DNA from: Alphaproteobacteria bacterium
Lineage (GTDB): Bacteria > Pseudomonadota > Alphaproteobacteria > Micavibrionales > UBA1664
Length of the DNA stretch: 5,964 nt
Direction: 5' to 3'
Assembly: GCA_030427215.1 (NCBI GenBank)
Contig: JAUHXB010000084.1
Location: forward strand, 1 to 5,964
Below are positions 1-5,117 of this stretch, one piece after another. Every line of letters starts with the position of its first letter. The first letter of the stretch is position 1. A program made the translations under genes and the position numbers. The notes under the pieces are model-generated. The model searched no databases. It saw nothing but the letters and a program-made list of their open reading frames with translations, and was not told the origin of the DNA.

Positions 1-762
1 CTCTGGTACCGTTAAACGCGTAAGAATATGATCTGCATCCTCGATACGATCATCCAATGCAACGCATCCATCAATTTCTGCCCCTGCGGCACTATCAATT
101 GGTGAATCGCCAAACATAACCGTTTGTAGACCATGAAAGCGTGAATGATTAGCAATATCGCGCGCGCAATCTGGTTTCTTATACCCTATCGGTGTATTTT
201 CAACACAATCATAGCTTTCGGCAACAGCATTAAATTGTAAACATACCCCTTGTTCTTTAATGGCCAACCTTCCAATTTGTGTTGCGATTTCTTTTAATCG
301 AGGGTCTTCACCACCCCAATTTAATCCCATACGTGTTTGTTTGGTTTCAACAATGATGCGGTTTTTATCCGCTATATTTTCTGGCGTATGTTCCTGAAAA
401 CATCGAATACCCGCCGCTTTAACCGCGGCAATTGCAAAATCAACCATGGCCGATATATCGGCATGAGGCGATATTATCTTTGCGTCCGCCAAATCCCGAG
501 AATCATCCAATAACGTTACCGCCCCACCTTCGGATATAATAGGGAGATACGGCGCCATTGGATGCAGCAAACGCATGTCATTATCACTGAACAACGATAT
601 AGACCCGCCTGTCAGATCGTATAATCGCCGTGCAATCATTGTTTGTTCTAGTGTGAATTTGTGTTCATTTGGCTTAACCAAGCACCCATCAACATCAAAA
701 AGACATCCCATCTGTGCTGGGTCTATATTTCTTGCTTTTAAATCATCTACTAAATTTGACAT
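1..762 (-). CDS. HAD-superfamily hydrolase, trehalose-phosphatase-like (partial, C-terminus off the left edge)
   Basis: The reverse strand is open from an ATG at 762 to base 1 without a stop, giving 254 residues of a protein cut by the window edge. Motif I is FDVDGCLV (nucleophile D23, acid D25), the motif II region is SLFSDND near residue 60, the motif III lysine probably lies in GYKKPD, and motif IV is FGDSPIDSAAG. The order and spacing, with a large domain between motifs II and III, fit the HAD IIB group that includes trehalose-6-phosphate phosphatase (OtsB, about 266 residues), so few residues are probably missing. A cytosolic Mg2+-dependent phosphatase acting on a sugar phosphate is the likely role, but the substrate cannot be read from sequence. 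Motif I ends in Cys where the family usually has Thr. No Shine-Dalgarno sequence precedes the ATG. The gene is divergent from the sugar kinase gene, which hints at but does not show a shared sugar-related role. Confidence 0.75.
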   Translation of the reverse strand, partial: MSNLVDDLKARNIDPAQMGCLFDVDGCLVKPNEHKFTLEQTMIARRLYDLTGGSISLFSDNDMRLLHPMAPYLPIISEGGAVTLLDDSRDLADAKIISPHADISAMVDFAIAAVKAAGIRCFQEHTPENIADKNRIIVETKQTRMGLNWGGEDPRLKEIATQIGRLAIKEQGVCLQFNAVAESYDCVENTPIGYKKPDCARDIANHSRFHGLQTVMFGDSPIDSAAGAEIDGCVALDDRIEDADHILTRLTVPE

Positions 763-768
763 ATCATT

Positions 769-797
769 TTTATATTATGTTTATTTTTAAAAGTCAA
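769..797 (-). promoter_or_regulatory. Candidate sigma-70-type promoter for the HAD gene
   Basis: On the minus strand TTGACT (797-792) is followed after 17 bp by TATAAA (774-769), matching the consensus at 5 of 6 bases in each box. The expected start of transcription, about 7 nt downstream, falls on the A of the HAD start codon, so the mRNA would be leaderless. This agrees with the absence of a Shine-Dalgarno sequence. The region is AT-rich, so chance matches are easy, and this is a by-eye call. Confidence 0.4.
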
Positions 798-861
798 TTT
801 AATTTTTACTAGATTTTAATGCCTAAAGGCAATAGAAAAATAGAAAGTTATTAACAAAGGC

Positions 862-865
862 AGGA
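862..865 (+). promoter_or_regulatory. Shine-Dalgarno sequence of the mak-like gene
   Basis: AGGA lies 6 nt before the ATG at 872, ideal spacing for ribosome binding, and supports this start. It is the clearest ribosome binding site in the window. The other gene starts have weak, distant or no purine-rich motifs. Confidence 0.7.
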
Positions 866-871
866 TAAAAT

Positions 872-1870
872 ATGCGTATTGGAATTGATTTTGGCGGAAC
901 AAAAACCGAAGTGGTGGCTCTTCATGCCAGAAATGGTAAGGAATTATATCGCCACCGCGTACCAACAAAAAAAAATGATTACGATGCCACAATCAAAACA
1001 ATGGTCGACCTTATCCTCACTGCCGAAGATCAAACGGGACAGGCAGGCACAGTTGGAATATGCGTTCCAGGCCCCATTTACACCTCAACAGGCTTAACAG
1101 GATGCCCCAATACACCTTGGATCAATGATCGCCCTTTTAAAGCCGATTTGGAAAAAGCCTTAGGCCGACAAATCCGTATTGAAAATGACGCCAATTGTTT
1201 TGTTGTATCCGAGGCCACAGACGGCGCAGCGGCAGGCAAAAATAATGTGTTTGGTATGATTATCGGCACAGGGTGTGGCGGCGGTTTTTACATTAATGGT
1301 CAGGTGGTGAGCGGCCTAAATGGTTTGGCGGGAGAATGTGGACATGTGCCCCTTCCCTACCCCCGAGTGTATGCCCCCAATGGCATTAACAGCGACTTTA
1401 AAATCTCTGGTGACAAACCACGCGAAGGCCTCCCCATCTATGAAACACATGATAAATCATGGTCGGAATATCCTGGCGAGCCGTGGAAAAGAGGTCATTG
1501 CGGAACATGGGAGACATGGATTTCGGGCACTGGGTTTAAAATGGATTATCATCGTGTGACGGGCGAAGACTTATCAACCCATGACATCATTGAAAATGCC
1601 GTTCGTAACGAGAAAAAGGCCTTAGCCGCCTTTGAACGCTATTGCGACCGCATGGCACGATGTTTGTCATTTGTGATCAACCTGATCGACCCAGAGGTCA
1701 TTGTATTAGGTGGTGGGATGAGCAATGTTGACCAGATTTATAGCGCCGTTCCAAAACTTTGGGGTAATTACGTGTATGCAGATGAGGTCCTGACAAAATT
1801 GGTTCCCCCACGCCATGGCGATTCATCTGGTGTTCGCGGCGCAGCATGGTTATGGCCTAAGGAAGAATAG
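872..1870 (+). CDS. mak: ROK-family sugar kinase, Mak-like (fructokinase)
   Basis: The 332-residue protein is recognisably homologous along its length to E. coli Mak (about 302 residues), which phosphorylates fructose (also mannose and glucose weakly) with ATP in the cytosol. Visible motifs are the N-terminal phosphate-binding DFGGTKTE (6-13), VPGPI (65-69), the sugar-binding and catalytic ENDANC with D106 as probable base, the second phosphate loop IGTGCGGG (131-138), GECGH (154-158), ETWISGTGF (214-222) and the C-terminal VIVLGGGMSN and HGDSSGVRGAAWLW. The ROK zinc cluster, normally a GH histidine plus CxCGxxGC, is degraded: H158 remains, but just before E214 only HCGTW is left, with C210 the sole cysteine. 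Between H158 and E214 there are 55 residues against about 27 in Mak, which accounts for the extra length. AGGA at 862 fixes the start. The 3' end overlaps the convergent gene by 14 bp. Kinase function is likely; sugar preference is uncertain because of the altered region. Confidence 0.85.
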   Translation: MRIGIDFGGTKTEVVALHARNGKELYRHRVPTKKNDYDATIKTMVDLILTAEDQTGQAGTVGICVPGPIYTSTGLTGCPNTPWINDRPFKADLEKALGRQIRIENDANCFVVSEATDGAAAGKNNVFGMIIGTGCGGGFYINGQVVSGLNGLAGECGHVPLPYPRVYAPNGINSDFKISGDKPREGLPIYETHDKSWSEYPGEPWKRGHCGTWETWISGTGFKMDYHRVTGEDLSTHDIIENAVRNEKKALAAFERYCDRMARCLSFVINLIDPEVIVLGGGMSNVDQIYSAVPKLWGNYVYADEVLTKLVPPRHGDSSGVRGAAWLWPKEE

Positions 1871-2306
1871 CAGGAAAAAATTTTCTTATTTTATTTCTTT
1901 GCTCAATAGTCGTTACAAGGTTATCAATTTCAATATTAAACTCTGTTGCAAGAATTGTAAAAACAGCATCAAGAATTCCGTTCGATGTTTTAAAGTAGTC
2001 ACCCCCAGAAGATTTAAATACTTTATCACTGTAGGAAGGGTATTTTACAAATGCCTTGCAATAATGTTCAAGCTCAACGCCTTTTTGTAACCCAATATTA
2101 ATAGACACAACCGTAGCAAGAAGAAAGTCCCTTGATTGCTGATCTATATTGGCATCTATTGCAATAGAGTTGCAGGTACCGTCCTTATTTAAATTAACCT
2201 GCAAAAAAACGTCAGTCTTCCCAACACATAACTTGCGCCTGAAACTACCTGCTTCGCCATCAAGTGACGAAGCATTATACCAGCTATGCCTTACGGCTTT
2301 AGTCAT
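1857..2306 (-). CDS. Stand-alone TSCPD-like protein resembling the C-terminal domain of B12-dependent ribonucleotide reductase
   Basis: This 149-residue protein has no signal peptide or membrane segment. Residues 22-123 align by eye with the region near the C-terminus of class II ribonucleotide reductase NrdJ: FRRKL, VFLQV, a DG turn then SIAID, SINIGLQKGVELEHY (68-82; NrdJ has AISIGLQYGVPLEEF), KAF, and SNGILDAVFTILATEF (108-123; NrdJ has ATSILDYIFREL). The catalytic barrel and the terminal redox CxxC are absent (only C27, C45 and C83), so it cannot be a reductase by itself. A regulatory or accessory role is possible, but the function is unknown. GC content is about 34% by hand count over 1861-2220, well below its neighbours, suggesting recent transfer. 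It lies 36 nt downstream of tadA on the same strand and could be read through from it. The AT-rich gap also offers a weak promoter, and no Shine-Dalgarno sequence is evident. Coding status is supported by the family match. Confidence 0.65.
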   Translation of the reverse strand: MTKAVRHSWYNASSLDGEAGSFRRKLCVGKTDVFLQVNLNKDGTCNSIAIDANIDQQSRDFLLATVVSINIGLQKGVELEHYCKAFVKYPSYSDKVFKSSGGDYFKTSNGILDAVFTILATEFNIEIDNLVTTIEQRNKIRKFFPAILP

Positions 2307-2342
2307 AAAAATCTATTTAACATTTAAACTTTATAAAAACAA

Positions 2343-2798
2343 CTAAAATCTCTTCCCCTCAAAAAAGTCTTTTAATAATAATGAACACTCACGCTCCATC
2401 ACGCCGCCTGTCACTTCGGGTTTGTGGTGGCATTGCGGATGGCTGAAAATCTTCGCGCCGTGATCCACCCCGCCTGATTTTGGATCATAAGCCCCGAAAT
2501 AGACACGCCTGATCCGCGCATTCGATATCGCCGCGGCACACATGGGGCATGGTTCCAACGTCACATATAAATCATGATCGGGAATGCGTTGCGTCCCTAA
2601 TTCCGCGCATCTTTCCCGAATAACATTGATTTCCGCGTGGGCGGTGGGGTCATTATTCTTAATTGTTAAATTCCCTGATTCCGTAACCATATTCCCCTTA
2701 TCATCCACCAATACTGCACCAACAGGAATCTCGCCATTATCTTTTGCAATCATTGCCTGTTTGATTGCGGCATCCATTGGTGATAGAACATGATCCAT
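2343..2798 (-). CDS. tadA: tRNA-specific adenosine deaminase TadA
   Basis: The 151-residue protein is a zinc-dependent deaminase that converts wobble adenosine 34 to inosine, classically in tRNA-Arg(ACG), which is needed to read CGN codons. Visible signatures are IPVGAVLV (24-31), the zinc and proton-shuttle motif PTAHAE (H54, E56), and PCPMC with C84 and C87. Then follow RRVYFGAYDPKSGG, the CHHKPEV stretch typical of alphaproteobacterial TadA, and the C-terminal ECSLLLKDFF helix. Length fits the family (about 150-170). The frame stays open upstream to an ATG at 2963, but that extension lies inside the rluB coding region and has no family similarity. The ATG at 2798 gives a normal N-terminus; an ATG at 2777 (residue 8) is the only close alternative. 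With the start at 2798, its start codon overlaps the rluB start codon on the other strand. No Shine-Dalgarno sequence is visible. Confidence 0.93.
   Translation of the reverse strand: MDHVLSPMDAAIKQAMIAKDNGEIPVGAVLVDDKGNMVTESGNLTIKNNDPTAHAEINVIRERCAELGTQRIPDHDLYVTLEPCPMCAAAISNARIRRVYFGAYDPKSGGVDHGAKIFSHPQCHHKPEVTGGVMERECSLLLKDFFEGKRF
2761..2789 (+). promoter_or_regulatory. Weak candidate promoter for rluB, inside tadA
   Basis: TTGATT (2761-2766), a 17-bp spacer and TAGAAC (2784-2789) match the sigma-70 consensus at 4 of 6 bases in each box. A start about 7 nt downstream would fall at the rluB ATG (2797), giving a leaderless message. Because rluB begins inside the tadA start codon, its promoter must lie in tadA coding sequence, so this location is expected. 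The match alone is not strong. Confidence 0.25.
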
Positions 2799-2799
2799 G
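2796..2799. other. Overlapping divergent start codons of tadA and rluB
   Basis: The palindromic core CATG carries the rluB ATG on the plus strand (2797-2799) and the tadA ATG on the minus strand (2798-2796), sharing the two bases 2797-2798. There is therefore no intergenic region between these divergent genes. The rluB start is well fixed, because an in-frame TGA at 2791 lies just upstream and the next ATG (2839) would remove part of the S4 domain. The tadA start could instead be 2777. Confidence 0.6.
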
Positions 2800-3540
2800 G
2801 ATGATAATGTACACAAAGGCGATAGAATTGCCAAGGTTATGGCGCGGGCGGGATTATGTTCCCGCCGTGATGCCGAACGATGGATTGAGGCCGGACGCGT
2901 CAGCGTGAACGGCAAGGCGATTGTGTCCCCAGCGCTCAATGTTTTGCCATCCGATAAAATCATTGTTGATGGTAAGCCTGTGAATAAAGAAGGTATGCGC
3001 GAACCGCGCCTGTTCCGATATCATAAACCTGCGGGATTGGTCACAACACATAAGGACGAACAGGGTCGCCAAACAGTTTTTGAATCTCTGCCCCCTCACC
3101 TGCCCCGCCTTATATCCGTTGGACGATTAGATTTGAATACTGAAGGATTATTGCTCCTCACCAATGATGGGGAGCTGTCACGCTTTATGGAACTACCCTC
3201 AACCGGATGGATTCGCCGTTATAAAGTCCGAGCCTATGGCCATATTTCACAAGAACGACTGACCGATCTTGCAAAGGGTGTCACCATTGAGGGTGTCAAA
3301 TATGCAGGGATCGAGGCCACATTGGAAAAACAACAAGGCGACAATGCATGGATGACGATAGCATTAAAGGAAGGCAAAAACCGCGAAATTCGTCGTGTTT
3401 GTGAATATCTTGGCCTTCGCGTGAATCGCCTAATCCGTCTGTCATACGGCCCATTCCAATTGGGGAATTTACCCGAAGGCACAGTTGAAGAAATCAAGCT
3501 CAAGGTTATGAAAGAACAATTAAAAGGGTTTTTTCAATAA
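2797..3540 (+). CDS. rluB: RsuA/RluB-family rRNA pseudouridine synthase
   Basis: The 247-residue enzyme isomerises a uridine to pseudouridine in ribosomal RNA. E. coli RluB acts on 23S rRNA U2605, and its relatives RsuA, RluE and RluF act on other sites. An S4 RNA-binding domain occupies about residues 8-55 (RIAKVMARAGLCSRRDAE, then GRVSVNGK). The catalytic domain follows: FRYHKPAG (73-80), the active-site motif GRLDLNTEGLLLLTNDG with catalytic D112, and the family signature KEGKNREIRR (191-200). The S4 domain, the catalytic motif and the alphaproteobacterial tadA-rluB-rsmD arrangement favour RluB, but the target base is inferred. The protein is shorter than E. coli RluB (about 290), lacking a basic tail. 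There is no clear Shine-Dalgarno sequence; GGTGA at 2779 is too distant. rsmD begins 1 nt after the stop, so the two are probably co-transcribed and translationally coupled. Confidence 0.9.
   Translation: MDDNVHKGDRIAKVMARAGLCSRRDAERWIEAGRVSVNGKAIVSPALNVLPSDKIIVDGKPVNKEGMREPRLFRYHKPAGLVTTHKDEQGRQTVFESLPPHLPRLISVGRLDLNTEGLLLLTNDGELSRFMELPSTGWIRRYKVRAYGHISQERLTDLAKGVTIEGVKYAGIEATLEKQQGDNAWMTIALKEGKNREIRRVCEYLGLRVNRLIRLSYGPFQLGNLPEGTVEEIKLKVMKEQLKGFFQ
2806..2834 (-). promoter_or_regulatory. Candidate promoter for tadA, inside rluB
   Basis: On the minus strand TTGGCA (2834-2829, 5 of 6 consensus bases), a 17-bp spacer and TACATT (2811-2806, 4 of 6) sit so that transcription would begin about 7 nt downstream, at the tadA ATG (2798). 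This would be a leaderless start, consistent with the missing Shine-Dalgarno sequence. The sequence also encodes the N-terminus of RluB, so coding constraint could produce it by chance. Confidence 0.3.
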
Positions 3541-3541
3541 T

Positions 3542-4084
3542 ATGCGCATCACATCGGGGACATACAAAAACAGACGATTATTCGTTCCTGATGGAAAATT
3601 TGTTCGCCCCACATCCGACCGTATGCGCCAATCTATATTCAATATCCTTCGCCATCCCAAATGGGCGCCTGATTTTTCATTAGACGGCGCGCATATTGCC
3701 GATTTATTTTGCGGAAGCGGATCGTTGGGTTTGGAAGCCCTGTCCAACGGTGCCAAACATTGTGTATTTGTTGATCAGGATGTGAAGGCCGTGACAAATA
3801 ACACGGGGTTTTTGGATGATGATGATTTTGAAATTATAAAATCATCTTTGCCAAAGGTAAGCCGCCTACCCACCAAACAATTTGATTTGGTGTTTATGGA
3901 CCCTCCATACGATCAAAATTTGGTTGAACCAACAATTCAGCTTTTGATGAACAATAATCATTTAGCGAATGATGCGATTATCGTGATCGAAACCGAAAAA
4001 GGGCTGAACCTCAATATCGATTTGGAATTGATGGATAAACGCACGCAATCAAATTCCGACTTGTGGATGTATCGTTGCCAATAG
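3542..4084 (+). CDS. rsmD: 16S rRNA (guanine(966)-N2)-methyltransferase RsmD
   Basis: The 180-residue, S-adenosylmethionine-dependent enzyme methylates G966 of 16S rRNA, a P-site nucleotide, during small-subunit assembly. The N-terminal MRITSGTYKNRRL and RPTSDRMRQSIFNIL (22-36) are hallmarks of the family. The SAM-binding loop is DLFCGSGSLGLEALS (54-68), an acidic residue follows the next strand (VFVDQD, 75-80), and the catalytic motif is MDPPYD (119-124). It is slightly shorter than E. coli RsmD (198), mainly between the acidic strand and the catalytic motif. The gene starts 1 nt after the rluB stop; an AAGGG at 3524-3528 is 13 nt from the ATG, so translational coupling is more likely than independent initiation. 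It pairs functionally with RluB in ribosome maturation. Confidence 0.92.
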   Translation: MRITSGTYKNRRLFVPDGKFVRPTSDRMRQSIFNILRHPKWAPDFSLDGAHIADLFCGSGSLGLEALSNGAKHCVFVDQDVKAVTNNTGFLDDDDFEIIKSSLPKVSRLPTKQFDLVFMDPPYDQNLVEPTIQLLMNNNHLANDAIIVIETEKGLNLNIDLELMDKRTQSNSDLWMYRCQ

Positions 4085-4109
4085 ATCACGGCACAGGTAA
4101 CATAAACAC

Positions 4110-5117
4110 ATGATCCAATATGTTTCCGTTGATAACATTATACGCCTTATTCATGATAGAGGCATTGAATCTCTGATTACCGATATCGCAAACGCCATCG
4201 AAGATGATTTCATAAGATGGGAAGAATTTGATAAACAGCCCCGCATTCCCGCCCATTCCGACCGCGGTGTGATTGAATTAATGCCGACCAGCGATTTTGA
4301 CACTTATGGTTTCAAGTATGTGAATGGACATCCGCTTAATCACGAATTGGGAAAACAAACCGTCACAGGCTTTGGCGTTTTAGCGGATATGGAGAGCGGT
4401 TATCCTTTCTTCCTATGCGAAATGACAATCCTGACCGCCCTGCGCACCGCCGCAATGTCGGCATTGGTGGCAAAGCATTTAGCCAGAGATGACAGCGCAA
4501 TCATGGCAATGATCGGCACAGGGTGTCAGGCGGAATTTCAAGCCTATGCGTTTAAGGCGTTATTAGGTATCAAGCATTTAAGAATTTATGACACTGACCC
4601 TGCTGCAATGGATAAATTTGAAAAGAATATGGAGAGCCACGGATTTACGATTGAACGATGCACCGATACGTTTGAGGCCGTTAAGAGGGCCGACATCATC
4701 ACAACATGCACGGCGGATAAAAAACAAGCCAAAATCTTGACCGAAAATATGATTGGGCAAGGTGTGCACATTAACGCCATTGGTGGTGACGCCCCTGGCA
4801 AGACAGAATTGGAAAAATCAATCTTGATGAAATCCGATATTTTTGTCGAATATCCAGACCAAACATGGATTGAAGGCGAAATTCAGCAATTGGATAAAGA
4901 CCACCCCATGACCGAAATTTGGCGTGTTTTTGACGGTCAAACAGAGGGAAGAACATCAAAAGGGCAAATCACAATTTTTGATTCCGTTGGGTTTGCGATA
5001 GAGGATTTTTCCGCCCTGCGCGTTATTCAAACACTAACAGAAGACAATGATTTCTCAGAGGACATTAATCTGCTCGCCCTTCCCGATAATCCCAAAAATT
5101 TATTTGGAATGATATAA
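4110..5117 (+). CDS. ocd: Ornithine cyclodeaminase (OCD/mu-crystallin family)
   Basis: The 335-residue cytosolic enzyme is expected to convert L-ornithine to L-proline and ammonia using bound NAD+, linking arginine catabolism to proline. It closely resembles the 350-residue bacterial ornithine cyclodeaminases. Visible are ELMPTSD (56-62), YGFKYVNGHP with substrate-binding K69, the LRTAAMSA segment with R112, the Rossmann loop IGTGCQAEFQ (135-144), the NAD-ribose acidic residue in RIYDTDP (158-164), and INAIGGDAPGKTEL with D227, matching the catalytic aspartate (Asp228 in the Pseudomonas putida enzyme). EYPDQTWIEGEIQQL and FDSVGFAIEDFSALR are also typical. These residues are all present, so it should be active; some family members are alanine or lysine enzymes, but the motifs favour ornithine. 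It begins 25 nt after rsmD with a weak AGGT 11 nt upstream, and may be the last gene of the rluB-rsmD transcript. Its stop codon directly abuts the stop of the convergent gene. Confidence 0.9.
   Translation: MIQYVSVDNIIRLIHDRGIESLITDIANAIEDDFIRWEEFDKQPRIPAHSDRGVIELMPTSDFDTYGFKYVNGHPLNHELGKQTVTGFGVLADMESGYPFFLCEMTILTALRTAAMSALVAKHLARDDSAIMAMIGTGCQAEFQAYAFKALLGIKHLRIYDTDPAAMDKFEKNMESHGFTIERCTDTFEAVKRADIITTCTADKKQAKILTENMIGQGVHINAIGGDAPGKTELEKSILMKSDIFVEYPDQTWIEGEIQQLDKDHPMTEIWRVFDGQTEGRTSKGQITIFDSVGFAIEDFSALRVIQTLTEDNDFSEDINLLALPDNPKNLFGMI

Noticed and set aside
756..785. TTGACA at 756-761 as the -35 box of a mak promoter
   Set aside because: It is a perfect hexamer but lies in the HAD start codons, and no acceptable -10 box sits 16-18 bp downstream.
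575..790. Plus-strand open frame antisense to the HAD gene start
   Set aside because: The composition shows no family resemblance, and the opposite strand has clear HAD motifs.
821..830. Short palindrome GCCTAAAGGC in the HAD-mak gap as an operator or hairpin
   Set aside because: Arms are only 4-5 bp with a 2-base centre, and the symmetry does not extend outward; too short to support a regulator site.
1872..1905. A/T-rich inverted stretch followed by T-rich sequence after mak as a terminator
   Set aside because: The stem is only A/T pairs around GAAAA/TTTTC with almost no loop, and it lies inside the convergent gene.
1815..2346. Plus-strand open frames opposite the TSCPD-like gene
   Set aside because: They show no recognisable motifs, while the minus-strand frame carries a coherent family pattern; these are shadows.
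2799..2963. N-terminal extension of tadA to an ATG at 2963, giving a 206-residue protein
   Set aside because: The extra 55 residues lie antisense within the RluB S4 domain coding region and do not resemble TadA; starting at 2798 gives the family's normal length.
3521..3536. AAAAGGGTTTTTT at the end of rluB as a terminator
   Set aside because: There is no GC stem, and rsmD starts 1 nt after the rluB stop, so termination here would make no sense.
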